Assembly: GCA_963738365.1 (NCBI GenBank)
Contig: CAVTWH010000010.1
Location: 620,001 to 684,000 of the forward strand
Reading direction: 5' to 3'
DNA: 64,000 nucleotides
Source of the DNA: CAVTWH01 sp963738365
GTDB lineage: Bacteria > Actinomycetota > Actinomycetes > Mycobacteriales > Micromonosporaceae
The number at the start of each line of letters is the position of its first letter. Positions within the stretch are counted from its first letter, which is position 1. This document shows, in pieces, positions 26,803 through 36,136 of this stretch. The notes under the pieces were generated by a model. The model was not told the DNA's origin and ran no database searches. It worked only from the letters and a program-made list of their open reading frames with translations. The position numbers and the translations under genes were made by a program.

Positions 26803-27405
26803 TCAGCTCCACCGACCGCGGTGGATGACCTCGGCGACCGGTCGCCGCCCACGCTTCAACGACCCAGACCGCCGATCGGGTGCCGGGTAGCCGACGCTGA
26901 TCGCACCGATCGGGGTGAATTCCTCCGGCACCCCGAAGGCCGCCCGGTAGCTCGCCGTGTACGCCGGTGGGATGCCGAAGAAGCACGCCCCCAGCCCCTC
27001 GTCCACCGCGCCGAGCAGGATGAGCAGGCTGGCGAAACCGGTGTCGATGTCCCAGTAGGGCACCGGCCAGCGGGCGGCGTCCCGGTCCGTCCAGCCCTTG
27101 TCGGCCGCGGCGTAGCGGTCCAGGTAGATCTCCCGGTTGGAGTGCGGGACGACGATCAGCGGCGCCCGGCGCATCCCGGTGAGCCAGCTGTCCGGCTCGG
27201 TGCCCGGGTCGGTGGTGGCCGCCCAGAAGCGGTCCCGGTCGGCCGGCGCGTCCAGCACCAGGAAGCCCCAGCCCTGGGAGAAGCCGGCGGACGGGGCGCG
27301 CACCGCGTAGTCGAGCAGGCGCGCCAGCACCTCCTCCGGGACCGGCCGGTCGGGGTCGTAGTTGCGGACCATCCGGCGGCGGCGGACCAGGTCGGCGTAC
27401 TCCAT
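26803..27405 (-). CDS. Nitroreductase family FMN oxidoreductase
   Basis: 200 residues. FMN-binding RRRRMVRNYDPDRPVPEEVL at the start, APSAGFSQGWGFLVL, and DIDTGFASLLILLGAVDEGLGACFFGIP are standard nitroreductase blocks, ending IGAISVGYPAPDRR. Likely an NAD(P)H-dependent FMN enzyme of unknown substrate. Its ATG overlaps the galM stop by one base; last gene of the pdxH-MFS-galM operon. Its FMN chemistry does not explain its partners. Confidence 0.88.
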   Translation of the reverse strand: MEYADLVRRRRMVRNYDPDRPVPEEVLARLLDYAVRAPSAGFSQGWGFLVLDAPADRDRFWAATTDPGTEPDSWLTGMRRAPLIVVPHSNREIYLDRYAAADKGWTDRDAARWPVPYWDIDTGFASLLILLGAVDEGLGACFFGIPPAYTASYRAAFGVPEEFTPIGAISVGYPAPDRRSGSLKRGRRPVAEVIHRGRWS

Positions 27406-28328
27406 CAGGAGCGGGCCAGCCGGGGGCGTACCCCCCAGCTGCCGGACCACGCCTGGCCCGGCTTGAGGGTGATCAGGTCGCGGCCGGAGTGGAAGGCGTC
27501 CGGCGGGCAGGTCATCGGCTCCACCGCGATCGACCGGCGGTACCGCGGCGGCGGCAGCGTCTCCCCGGTGAACAGCTGCCACCAGTGGAACTCGCCGTCC
27601 GCCCAGATCTCGATGCTCGCCGAACCGTCCACCGTGGACAGTGTCACCGCGCTGCCACCGGCCGGTACGTCGCCGAAGGCGGTGTCGAGCGCCTGCTCAC
27701 CGAGGCGGCGCGGGGTGGTGAAGTCGTACTCGCCGCCGGTCACCTTGGCCGCGCCGATCGGCAGCAGCCGCCCGTCGACCAGCAGCCGGCTGCGCCCCGG
27801 TATTCCCACCACGGTGGCGTCCACGCTGGTTCCGGGCAGCTGGAAGTAGGGGTGCACGCCCAGGCCGAAGGGGGCCGGCCCGCCGCTGAGGTTGGTGGCC
27901 GAGTGCCGCACGGTCAGCCCGTCGGCATCCAGCGACCAGTGCGTGGACAGCGCCAGCGTCCAGGGATAGCCGGGGGTCGCCGGCAGCGTGCAGGTCAGGG
28001 TGACCGCCTCCGGCGACTGCTCGGCGGCGCTCCACGGCAGCCAGCGCACCAGCCCGTGCAGGGCGTTGTGCAGCGCCGGCTCGTCGATCGCCAGCTGGTG
28101 CTCGGCGCCGTCGTAGGAGTACTTCCCGTCCCGGATCCGGTTGGGCCACGGGGCGAGTACCTGGCCGGCGCCGCCCGCCACCAGCTCGTCCTCGGCATAG
28201 CCGTCGACGATCTCCACGCCGTCCACGGTCAGGCTGCGCAGCCCGCCGCCCACCTCGACGACGACCGCCTCGAACGCGCCGGAGCGCAGCTGCCACTGGG
28301 TACCCGAAGGGGCCGCTTGCTGTTGCAT
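27405..28328 (-). CDS. Aldose 1-epimerase family protein
   Basis: 307 residues. APWPNRIRDGKY, NALHGLVRW and GLGVHPYFQLP hold the catalytic and binding histidines of galactose mutarotases, and IAVEPMTCPPDAFHSG carries the conserved Glu and substrate loop. Interconverts alpha and beta anomers of an aldose. Starts 10 bases after the MFS stop, so co-transcribed with it; the MFS is therefore possibly a sugar-related exporter, although its type suggests otherwise. Confidence 0.9.
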   Translation of the reverse strand: MQQQAAPSGTQWQLRSGAFEAVVVEVGGGLRSLTVDGVEIVDGYAEDELVAGGAGQVLAPWPNRIRDGKYSYDGAEHQLAIDEPALHNALHGLVRWLPWSAAEQSPEAVTLTCTLPATPGYPWTLALSTHWSLDADGLTVRHSATNLSGGPAPFGLGVHPYFQLPGTSVDATVVGIPGRSRLLVDGRLLPIGAAKVTGGEYDFTTPRRLGEQALDTAFGDVPAGGSAVTLSTVDGSASIEIWADGEFHWWQLFTGETLPPPRYRRSIAVEPMTCPPDAFHSGRDLITLKPGQAWSGSWGVRPRLARS

Positions 28329-28338
28329 GACGCAGACC

Positions 28339-29652
28339 CTAACGCAGCGTGGACCTTGCGGGGCCGCCCGGCGCCGGATAGCGCACCAGCGCCGGGAAGA
28401 CCACCGCGAGCAGCAGCGCCACCACCGCCGCGGCGCAGCCGCCGAGCACCCAGGAGCCGGTCACGCCCAGCCCCAGGGCGGGTGCGGCCATCGCTCCGGC
28501 GCGCAGGTCGCCCAGGTACGGACCGCCGGCCACCACGGCGGTGAACACCCCCTGCATCCGCCCGCGTAGCTCGTCGGGGGCGTAGGTCTGCAGGATCGTC
28601 TGCCGGTACACGGCACTGACCAGGTCGGCGGCCCCGCCGACGGCGAGGAACAGCACCGCCAGCCACAGCCGGTGCGCCAGCCCGGCGGCGGCCACCGCCA
28701 GCCCCCAGGCCACCACGGCCACCACCAGGGCCGCGCCCTGCCGGCGCAGCCGGGCGATCCAGCCGGAGGTCAGCCCGGCCAGCACCGCGCCCAGCGCGAT
28801 GGCCGCGAACAACCAGCCCACCGCGTCGGGCGTGCCCGCGAACCGGCCGGCCGCCGCCGCCGGAAACAGCGCCCGGGGCATGGCCAGCACCATCGCCGCG
28901 ATGTCCACCGCGAAGGACAACAGCAACACGGGGGTACGGGCCAGGTAACGCAGCCCGAACAGCACGTCCGACCAGCCGGCCCCGCGCCGTCCGGCACCCT
29001 CCGGCGGCAGCGCGGGCAGCTTGAGCGTCGCCCACAGGGCCACCGTGAAGCTCAGCGCATCCACGCCGTACGCCCAGGCCACCGGGTGCCCGCTGACGAT
29101 CACTCCGGCCACCAGCGGGCCGAGCACGCTGGCCGCCGTGCCCGCGGTGTAGCCGAGCGTGTTGGCCTGGGCCACCTCACCGGCGTCCACGATGCGCGGG
29201 ATGATCGCCGAGCGGGCCGGCATGCTCACCGCCACCGCCGCCGACTGCAGCGCCACCAGGACCAGTAGCAGCGCCGGGCTGTCCAGCCCGGCCAGCGCCT
29301 GGGCCAGCAGCCCGAGCGTCATCAGCCACATCAGCGACGAGCTGACCAGCAGCACCCGGCGGCGGTCCAGGGCGTCGGCCAGGGCACCGCCCCACAGGGC
29401 GAAGACCAGCAGCGGGGCCAGGCCGGCCAGGCCCAGCAGGCCGACCCAGAGAGTGGAGCGGGTGATCGCGTACATCTGCACCGGGACGGCGACCGCGGTG
29501 AACTGGGTACCGAAGTAGGACGTCACGTTGCCCACGAAGACCCGCCGGTAGGCGGGGTGCCGCAGCGGCCGGGTGTCGATGGCGTGCCGCCGCCAGCCGG
29601 TGCGCTCGGTCGGGGCGTCGGTGGCCTCCCCGACGGTGTCCACGGCCGTCAC
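28339..29652 (-). CDS. MFS exporter (EntS/MFS_3-like)
   Basis: 437 residues with about 12 hydrophobic helices. HPAYRRVFVGNVTSYFGTQFTAVAVPVQMY at the start, ADALDRRRVLL loop and PARSAIIPRIV identify the enterobactin-exporter-like MFS_3 group, which exports siderophores or drugs. GTG 29652 overlaps the pdxH stop (GTGA). Substrate unknown. Confidence 0.85.
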   Translation of the reverse strand: MTAVDTVGEATDAPTERTGWRRHAIDTRPLRHPAYRRVFVGNVTSYFGTQFTAVAVPVQMYAITRSTLWVGLLGLAGLAPLLVFALWGGALADALDRRRVLLVSSSLMWLMTLGLLAQALAGLDSPALLLVLVALQSAAVAVSMPARSAIIPRIVDAGEVAQANTLGYTAGTAASVLGPLVAGVIVSGHPVAWAYGVDALSFTVALWATLKLPALPPEGAGRRGAGWSDVLFGLRYLARTPVLLLSFAVDIAAMVLAMPRALFPAAAAGRFAGTPDAVGWLFAAIALGAVLAGLTSGWIARLRRQGAALVVAVVAWGLAVAAAGLAHRLWLAVLFLAVGGAADLVSAVYRQTILQTYAPDELRGRMQGVFTAVVAGGPYLGDLRAGAMAAPALGLGVTGSWVLGGCAAAVVALLLAVVFPALVRYPAPGGPARSTLR

Positions 29653-30359
29653 GGAGCCAGCCTCTCCACTTCCCAGACACCATCTGACCTGCGGTAACGC
29701 AGCCGGTCGTGCATCCTGGCGGTACGCCCCTGCCAGAACTCCACGGCGTCGGGCGCCAGCCGGTACCCGCCCCAGTACGGCGGCGCCGGCACCGGCTCAC
29801 CCGCCGGGAAGCGCTGCGCCGCCTGCGCCCAGGCCCGGTCCAGGGCGGCCCGGTCGGAGACAGGCGTCGACTGGGCGCTGGCCCAGGCGCCGAGCGCCGA
29901 CTCCCGGGGCCGGCCGGCGAAGTAGGCCTCGGTCTCCGCCCGCTCCACCCGGGTCACCAGGCCGGTGACCACCACCTGACGGCGCAGCGGGTACCACGGG
30001 AAGACCAGGCTGGCGGCCGGATTGGCGGACAGCTCACGGCCCTTGCGGGATTCGTAGTTGGTGAAGAACAGCAGGCCCCGCTCGTCGTAACCTTTGAGCA
30101 GGACGGTTCGGGCGCTCGGTCGGCCCGCCGGGTCGACGGTGCCCAGCACCATCGCGTTGGGCTCGGTCACCCGGGCCGCCACCGCCTCGGCCAGCCACCG
30201 GCCGAGTTGGCTCCACCAGTCGGCGGCCAGGCTCGCCTCGGAGTGCTCGGCGCTGCCGTAGTCGACCCGCATGGCGGCCAGGTCGGATGGGGTGGCCGCC
30301 CCGGCAGGGGGCTGATCAGAGAATGGGACACCGGGTGTGCGGGACGTCACAGGCCCCAT
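29649..30359 (-). CDS. pdxH: Pyridoxamine 5'-phosphate oxidase
   Basis: 236 residues. VDPAGRPSARTVLLKGYDERGLLFFTNY and SRKGRELSANPAASLVFPWYPLRRQV are FMN-binding blocks; WGGYRLAPDAVEFWQGRTARMHDRLRY is the C-terminal dimerisation signature. Makes pyridoxal 5'-phosphate from PNP/PMP. First gene of the four-gene leftward operon; divergent from citrate synthase over 255 bases that must hold both promoters. Confidence 0.95.
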   Translation of the reverse strand: MGPVTSRTPGVPFSDQPPAGAATPSDLAAMRVDYGSAEHSEASLAADWWSQLGRWLAEAVAARVTEPNAMVLGTVDPAGRPSARTVLLKGYDERGLLFFTNYESRKGRELSANPAASLVFPWYPLRRQVVVTGLVTRVERAETEAYFAGRPRESALGAWASAQSTPVSDRAALDRAWAQAAQRFPAGEPVPAPPYWGGYRLAPDAVEFWQGRTARMHDRLRYRRSDGVWEVERLAP

Positions 30360-30614
30360 CCTCGTACCGGAAAGCTTGCACTGCTAACCAATGTCGGCAG
30401 GAACACATTCGGCCAGCGCATCTTTGCAGCGCGAGATGCCCCAGTCTTGACTGGACAGGCGCGCCGCGGCCGGCCGGGAATCCACTGGCGTACTCCCGGC
30501 TAGAACGAACGTTAACCGGCCAGGCAAGATAACAGCGGAATGACGGTCGCCAGCGCCCCACCGTCCCACCGGACCCGGCGCACCACAGCACGGACTGAGA
30601 TCCAGGAGAGCGAG

Positions 30615-31721
30615 ATGTCCGATTTCAAGCCAGGCCTCGAAGGCGTGATCGCCTTCGAGACTCAGATCGCCGAGCCGGACAAGGAAGGCGGCGCGCTGCG
30701 ATATCGCGGCGTGGACATCGAGGATCTGATCGGCAAGATCTCCTTCGGCAATGTGTGGGCGCTGCTGGTGGACGGCAAGTTCGGGCCGGGCCTGCCGCCC
30801 GCCGAGCCGTTCCCGGTGCCGGTGCACTCCGGCGACATCCGGGTGGACGTGCAGTCCGCGGTGGCCATGCTGGCCCCCTACTGGGGCCTCGGCCAGCTGC
30901 TGGACATCGCCGAGGAGCAGGCCCGCGAAGACCTCGCCCGGGTCTCGGTCACCGCGCTCTCCTTCGTCGCCCAGTCGGCCCGCGGCCTGGGCCTGCCGGC
31001 CGTCCCGCAGAAGGAGATCGACAAGGCCACCACCATCGTCGAACGGTTCATGAAGCGCTGGCGCGGCGAGCCCGACCCGCGCCACGTCAAGGCCGTCGAC
31101 GCCTACTTCATCTCGGCCGCCGAGCACGGCATGAACGCCTCCACGTTCACCGCCCGGGTGGTCGCCTCCACCGGCGCCGACGCCGCCGCCTGCATCTCCT
31201 CCGGCATCGGGGCGCTGTCCGGCCCGCTGCACGGCGGGGCGCCGTCCCGGGTGCTCGGCATGATCGAGGAGGTCGAGCGCTCCGGCGACGCCGAGGGGTA
31301 CGTCAGGAACGTGCTGGACCGCGGCGAGCGGCTGATGGGCTTCGGCCACCGTGTCTACCGGGCCGAGGACCCGCGCGCCCGGGTACTCCGGCGCACCGCC
31401 CGGGAGCTGGGCGCGCCCCGGTTCGAGGTGGCCGAGGCGCTGGAGAAGGCCGCCCTGGAGGAGCTGCACGCCCGCCGCCCCGACCGGGTACTGGCCACCA
31501 ACGTGGAGTTCTGGTCGGCCGTGGTGCTCGACTTCGCCGAGGTACCGGCGCACATGTTCACCTCGATGTTCACCTGCGCCCGGGTGGCCGGGTGGAGCGC
31601 GCACATCCTGGAGCAGAAGAAGCTGCAGCGGCTGGTCCGCCCGTCCGCCACCTACGTCGGCCCGGCCCCGCGCAAGCCCGAGGACGTCGAAGGCTGGGAG
31701 AAGATCCCGCACGGCGTCTGA
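30615..31721 (+). CDS. citA: Citrate synthase, CitA type
   Basis: 368 residues; ATG 30615 after AGGAGA (an upstream ATG at 30540 in frame has no ribosome site). Conserved blocks: EGGALRYRGVDIEDL, SGPLHGGAPSRVL, GFGHRVYRAEDPRA, and MFTSMFTCARVAGWSAHILEQ. The position of the usual catalytic Asp (NVDFYSG in most citrate synthases) reads NVEFWSA here; I believe this is normal for the short actinobacterial CitA group but cannot check. Condenses acetyl-CoA and oxaloacetate. Monocistronic. Confidence 0.93.
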   Translation: MSDFKPGLEGVIAFETQIAEPDKEGGALRYRGVDIEDLIGKISFGNVWALLVDGKFGPGLPPAEPFPVPVHSGDIRVDVQSAVAMLAPYWGLGQLLDIAEEQAREDLARVSVTALSFVAQSARGLGLPAVPQKEIDKATTIVERFMKRWRGEPDPRHVKAVDAYFISAAEHGMNASTFTARVVASTGADAAACISSGIGALSGPLHGGAPSRVLGMIEEVERSGDAEGYVRNVLDRGERLMGFGHRVYRAEDPRARVLRRTARELGAPRFEVAEALEKAALEELHARRPDRVLATNVEFWSAVVLDFAEVPAHMFTSMFTCARVAGWSAHILEQKKLQRLVRPSATYVGPAPRKPEDVEGWEKIPHGV

Positions 31722-31739
31722 GCCTGGACCCCTTGTGGT

Positions 31740-31773
31740 CGGGGCCGCCCTGGGGACTCCCCGGGCGGCCCCG
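31740..31773 (+). terminator. Hairpin terminator after citA
   Basis: CGGGGCCGCCC (31740-31750) pairs with GGGCGGCCCCG (31763-31773), with an inner GGGG/CCCC, followed by CCGCTTT. Confidence 0.75.
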
Positions 31774-31880
31774 CCGCTTTCCCGGTCAGGTAGGCCCTGG
31801 CCGGCCGCCACGGGCGGGTCGGTGTCCGGCCGGCGGGATGGATCAACGGCGGGCCGGGGTGGCGTGGCAGGATGCTCTGC

Positions 31881-33011
31881 GTGGCTGAACTGACGAGTAT
31901 CCGGATCCCCGCGCAGCTGCTGCCCGCCGACGGGCGGTTCGGCTGTGGGCCGAGCAAGGTGCGCCCCGCCGCGGTGGCGGCGCTGGCCGAGCGGGCCACC
32001 GACTTCCTCGGTACCTCACACCGCCAGAAGACGGTCAAGGACCAGGTGGCGCGGCTGCGCCGGGGGCTGGCCGAGTTCTTCGCGCTGCCCGAGGGCTATG
32101 AGGTGATCCTCGGCAACGGCGGCTCCACCGCCTTCTGGGAGGTGGCCACCTTCGGACTGGTCCGGGACCGGGCACAGTTCGCCAGCTTCGGCGAGTTCGG
32201 CGCCAAGTTCGCCCAGGCGGTGGCGGATGCCCCGTTCCTGGGTACGCCCACCATCCGCACCAGCGCCCCGGGTACCGCGCCCGCGCTGGTCGCCGAGGAC
32301 GGCGTGGACACCTACGCCACCCCGCACAACGAAACTTCCACCGGCGTGGCCGTCCCGGTACGCCGGCCGGCCGGTACCGACGGCGCGCTGCACCTGGTCG
32401 ACGGGACCAGCGCGGCCGGCGGCCTGGAGGTCGACGTCCGGGAGAGCGACGTCTACTACTTCGCCCCGCAGAAGTGCTTCGGCTCCGACGGCGGGATCTG
32501 GCTGGCGCTGATGAGCCCGGCGGCGCTCGCCCGGGCCGCGGAGATCAAGGCGGCCAAGCGCTACATCCCGGCCTTCCTCGACCTGGTCACCGCCATCGAG
32601 CAGTCCCGGCTGGAGCAGACGTACAACACCCCGGCGCTGGCCACCATCTTCCTGGCCGCCGAGCAGACCGACTGGATGCTCGGCCAGGGCGGGCTGTCCT
32701 GGGCGGCCAAGCGCACCGCGGAGAGCGCCGCGATCGTGTACGCCTGGGCCGAAGCCTCCCCGTACGCCACCCCGTTCGTGCAGGACCCGACGCTGCGCTC
32801 CAACGTGGTGGCGACCGTCGACTTCGACGACTCGGTGGACGCCGCGGCGGTGGCGAAGGTACTGCGGGCCAACGGCGTCGTGGACACCGAGCCGTACCGC
32901 AAGCTGGGCCGCAACCAGCTGCGGGTGGCGCTGTTCCCGGCGGTCGAGCCGGCCGACGTGGAGGCGCTGACCCGGTGCGTGGACCACGTGGTTGGCGCCC
33001 TCGCCGGCTGA
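31881..33011 (+). CDS. serC: Phosphoserine aminotransferase
   Basis: 376 residues from GTG 31881, eight bases after AGGA; an ATG three codons earlier is the alternative. GCGPSKVRPAAVAAL and GTSHRQKTVKDQV are substrate-binding; PLP lysine in YYFAPQKCFGSDGG; RYIPAFLDLVTAIEQSRL and TYNTPAL complete the actinobacterial SerC pattern. Makes 3-phosphoserine from phosphohydroxypyruvate and glutamate. Stands alone between citA and sepH. Confidence 0.94.
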   Translation: MAELTSIRIPAQLLPADGRFGCGPSKVRPAAVAALAERATDFLGTSHRQKTVKDQVARLRRGLAEFFALPEGYEVILGNGGSTAFWEVATFGLVRDRAQFASFGEFGAKFAQAVADAPFLGTPTIRTSAPGTAPALVAEDGVDTYATPHNETSTGVAVPVRRPAGTDGALHLVDGTSAAGGLEVDVRESDVYYFAPQKCFGSDGGIWLALMSPAALARAAEIKAAKRYIPAFLDLVTAIEQSRLEQTYNTPALATIFLAAEQTDWMLGQGGLSWAAKRTAESAAIVYAWAEASPYATPFVQDPTLRSNVVATVDFDDSVDAAAVAKVLRANGVVDTEPYRKLGRNQLRVALFPAVEPADVEALTRCVDHVVGALAG

Positions 33012-33244
33012 GTCGGCCGACCGCCGGGTAGCGCACGGGTGACCGTCGCACCGGGACGGTCGCTGGCCGACCCGGGGACGGTATCGGCGCTGCTGGCAAC
33101 CGGTCGGTCAGCGAAGTGTTCCGGCGTGTGCTGCTCGCTTCACTCGTGCTGACCGCGTACCGTGGCGGAGTAGCACCAGCGGGTTGATCATCGTTGGATC
33201 CACGCCGCGCGGTGGCCATGGCGGATGGCGGATGGAGGCGAGCG

Positions 33245-34411
33245 ATGCGGCCGGTTCGCTTTGTCGCCCTCTCCGAGGACGGGCAGGCGTTTGTGCTCGC
33301 CGACGAGGTGGGGCGCCTGCTCGCGCTGCCCATCGACGAGCGCATCCACACCGTGCTGCGCGCCGAGCCGAGCAGCGGCGCGGCCGTCCGCGGCCCGGCG
33401 CACGCCGACATTCCCGCCGTGCTGTCCCCCCGTGACATCCAGGCGAAGATCCGTTCCGGCGAGTCGGCCGAAGAGGTGGCCCGGGTCGCCGGCGTCCCGG
33501 TCGACCGGGTGCTGCGCTACGCCGGCCCGGTGCTGCAGGAGCGGGCCATGCTCGCCCAGCACGCCCGGCGTACCAAGCTGCGCGGTGCGGAGAAGAACGT
33601 CAGCCTCGCCGAGGTGGTCGACGCCCGGCTCGCCCAGCACGGCGTGGACTCCGACAAGATCTCCTGGGACGCCTACCGGCGCGACGACGGCACCTGGCGG
33701 GTGGTGGCCACCTGGCCCAGCGGCAAGGCCACCGCGACCGCCGCGTGGGAGCTCGACCGTACCCGCCAGATGATCTCGCCGCACGACGACATGGCCCGCT
33801 ACCTGTGCGCCGAGCGGCCGCAGCCGATCCTCGGCCAGGAGCCGGCCGGCGACCGGGCGGGTCGTGGCCTGGCCGGTCCGGCGCGCCCCGACAGCGGCCG
33901 CCCGGAGCTGCCCGGCCACGGCATGCCGGGGCACGGGCGTAGCGAGCTGCCCGGACACGGGCGCGGCGGGCACGAGCCGATGCGGCCGCCCGCGGGCGAC
34001 CCGGCGCGCCGGGACAGCCGCCCGGCGCGTACCAGCGACCCGATCCGCTCCGGGCGCGACGCACTGCTGGCCTCCCTGGAGCGACCCCTGGGCGGCCCGG
34101 CGGAGCCGGCCGCCCGGGCCGACGCCGCGCCGCCACGCCCGGCCGGCCTGGCACCGCGGCCGGCTGCGCAGGAGCGACCGGAGCCGCGACCGGCGGGCCG
34201 CCCGCTGGGTGGCCCGGGCAGCGCCTTCGACGACGACGCGGACGCCCCCAAGGAGGTCCCCGCCGTACCGTCGCTGGCCGTGCTGCGCCCGCGGCGTACC
34301 GGCGGCGCCGCCGCCGCCAGCGAGCCGACCGCCCCCACCGGCGAGAAGCGCAAGCGCCTGCCGAGCTGGGACGACGTGCTCTTCGGTTCGGCCCCCGCCC
34401 GGGAGAGCTGA
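33245..34411 (+). CDS. sepH: Septation protein SepH
   Basis: 388 residues; ATG 33245 after GGAGGCGAGCG. The N-terminal domain (MRPVRFVALSEDGQAFVLADE...LLALPIDERIH) is DUF3071, followed by a helix-turn-helix (SAEEVARVAGVPVDRVLRYA) and a conserved WDAYRRDDGTWRVVATW block. The second half is a disordered Pro/Gly/Arg tail ending in LPSWDDVLFGS. SepH binds FtsZ and promotes Z-ring assembly in sporulating actinomycetes. The 233-base upstream gap should hold its promoter. Confidence 0.93.
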   Translation: MRPVRFVALSEDGQAFVLADEVGRLLALPIDERIHTVLRAEPSSGAAVRGPAHADIPAVLSPRDIQAKIRSGESAEEVARVAGVPVDRVLRYAGPVLQERAMLAQHARRTKLRGAEKNVSLAEVVDARLAQHGVDSDKISWDAYRRDDGTWRVVATWPSGKATATAAWELDRTRQMISPHDDMARYLCAERPQPILGQEPAGDRAGRGLAGPARPDSGRPELPGHGMPGHGRSELPGHGRGGHEPMRPPAGDPARRDSRPARTSDPIRSGRDALLASLERPLGGPAEPAARADAAPPRPAGLAPRPAAQERPEPRPAGRPLGGPGSAFDDDADAPKEVPAVPSLAVLRPRRTGGAAAASEPTAPTGEKRKRLPSWDDVLFGSAPARES

Positions 34412-34462
34412 CCCGGGTACCGGGCGCGCGCCGTTCACATTGCCGTGGCAACGTAGGCGGTC

Positions 34463-35449
34463 ATGGAGTACAAGAATCTCGGCCGGGCCGGCCTCAAGGT
34501 CAGTCCGCTGTGCCTGGGCACCATGAACTTCGGCCCGAAGACCACCGAGCAGGACAGCTTCGCGATCATGGATCGCGCGCTGGAGCACGGCATCAACTTC
34601 TTCGACACCGCCAACGTGTACGGCTGGAAGCTGGGCGAGGGCGTCACCGAGCAGATCATCGGGCGCTGGTTCGCCCAGGGTGGCGGCCGCCGCGACAAGG
34701 TGGTGATCGCCACCAAGCTGTACGGCAAGATGGCCGACTGGCCCAACGAGGAGGGGCTGTCCGCCCGCAACATCATCAAGGCGTGTGACGAGTCGCTGCG
34801 CCGGCTACAGACCGACTGGATCGACCTCTACCAGATGCACCACGTCGACCGGTCGACTCCGTGGGACGAGATCTGGGGCGCCATGCAGACCCTGGTCAGC
34901 CAGGGCAAGATCCGCTACGTCGGCTCGTCCAACTTCGCCGGCTGGCACCTGGTCCAGGCCCAGGAGGCCGCCCGGTCCCGGCACTTCCTCGGCCTGGTCG
35001 CCGAGCAGAGCATCTACAACCTGCTCACCCGGCACATCGAGCTGGAGGTGCTACCGGCCGCCATCCACGAGGGCATCGGCGTCATCCCGTGGTCGCCGCT
35101 GCACGGCGGGCTGCTGTCCGGCGCCATCCGTAAGGAGCGCGAGGGCAGCGCGGCGCGCTCGGCCGAGGGCCGCTCCGCCGACGGGCTGGCCGAGCACCGG
35201 GACACCATCGAGGCGTACGAGAAGCTGGCCGCCGAGATCGGCCAGGAGCCGTCGAACGTGGCGCTGGCCTGGCTACTGTCCCGGGAGGGCGTCACCGCCC
35301 CGATCATCGGGCCGCGTACGGTCGCGCAGCTGGACGGCGCCCTGGGAGCGCTGGACGTCACGCTGGACAGCGCCGTGCTGGAGCGGCTGGACGAGCTGTT
35401 CCCGCCGGTCGGCAACGGTGGTCCGGGGCCGGAAGCCTGGGCGTGGTGA
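34463..35449 (+). CDS. Aldo/keto reductase
   Basis: 328 residues. The AKR tetrad is present: Asp in FFDTANVYG with the catalytic Tyr, Lys in IATKLYGK, and His in YQMHHVD. IIGPRTVAQLDGALGALDVTL near the end is the NADPH-binding block. Resembles YajO/YhdN-type AKRs of unknown physiological substrate. 51 bases after sepH, separate function. Confidence 0.92.
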   Translation: MEYKNLGRAGLKVSPLCLGTMNFGPKTTEQDSFAIMDRALEHGINFFDTANVYGWKLGEGVTEQIIGRWFAQGGGRRDKVVIATKLYGKMADWPNEEGLSARNIIKACDESLRRLQTDWIDLYQMHHVDRSTPWDEIWGAMQTLVSQGKIRYVGSSNFAGWHLVQAQEAARSRHFLGLVAEQSIYNLLTRHIELEVLPAAIHEGIGVIPWSPLHGGLLSGAIRKEREGSAARSAEGRSADGLAEHRDTIEAYEKLAAEIGQEPSNVALAWLLSREGVTAPIIGPRTVAQLDGALGALDVTLDSAVLERLDELFPPVGNGGPGPEAWAW

Positions 35450-35471
35450 ACCGCTAGGCAGTTGGGTGGTC

Positions 35472-35540
35472 GGTCGGGGGCCGGGGTGCCCGGCGACGGT
35501 CGTCAGGCTTGATGCCGTCGCCGGTCACCCCGGCCCGACC
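35472..35540. terminator. Long imperfect hairpin overlapping the thpR stop
   Basis: Left arm 35472-35499 and right arm 35515-35540 pair over about 25 bases with one mismatch and a two-base bulge around a 15-base loop. It lies between the rightward AKR and leftward thpR and contains the thpR stop codon (35525-35527). Likely two-way terminator. Confidence 0.6.
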
Positions 35541-36136
35541 TCTGCGTCGCTGGTCTGCTCGCGTAGCGCGGGACTGGTCGGTCCGTGTCGCAGCAGTGAG
35601 CGGTGGAGTTCCTGGTAGGTGGGGGTGGGGCCGGGGTGGCTCTGGATGGTTCGTAGCGTGTCGATGGTCCATTCGGGGCCCCGGTAGTCGGCCAGGACGG
35701 CTTTGTCTTCGGCGAGTTCGGCGGGGGTGAGGCGGTGGCCGGGGCGGGCCAGGGTGAGGTGCGGCGTGGGGGGCTTGCGGTCGTAGGGCAGTCGGGCCCG
35801 GGCCAGTGCCCGGCGCAGCGTCCGGGCCAGCTCGACCAGTTCGGTGACGTCGCCGGTCAGACCGGCCCACAGCACGCTGGCCCGACCGTGACCGAAGCTG
35901 CCGCCACCGGCCACCGCCACCCGCAGGGCGCTGGCCGTACCGGCGGCCAGGTCCACGGCGCCGGTCAGCACGGGAAGCCGCTCGTCGGGCAGGTCGCCCA
36001 GGAAGGCCAGGGTCACGTGCCAGGTCTCCGGGCGGGTCAGCCGGGCGGCGGCCCGGCCGGTACGCAGCTGCGCGCTGAACCGGACCAGGTGCGCGACAGC
36101 GTCAGCCGGCGGGTACGCCGCCACGAAGACCCTCAC
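35525..36136 (-). CDS. thpR: RNA 2',3'-cyclic phosphodiesterase (2H family)
   Basis: 203 residues from GTG 36134-36136. Both HxTx motifs are present: HVTLAFLGDLPDE and HLTLARPG, about 90 residues apart, defining the 2H phosphoesterases (LigT/ThpR). They open 2',3'-cyclic phosphates on RNA; in vitro ligation of tRNA halves gave the older name. The C-terminus (TPTYQELHRSLLRHGP) is longer than in E. coli. GTGA overlap with the upstream membrane protein gene. Confidence 0.88.
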   Translation of the reverse strand: MRVFVAAYPPADAVAHLVRFSAQLRTGRAAARLTRPETWHVTLAFLGDLPDERLPVLTGAVDLAAGTASALRVAVAGGGSFGHGRASVLWAGLTGDVTELVELARTLRRALARARLPYDRKPPTPHLTLARPGHRLTPAELAEDKAVLADYRGPEWTIDTLRTIQSHPGPTPTYQELHRSLLRHGPTSPALREQTSDAEVGPG

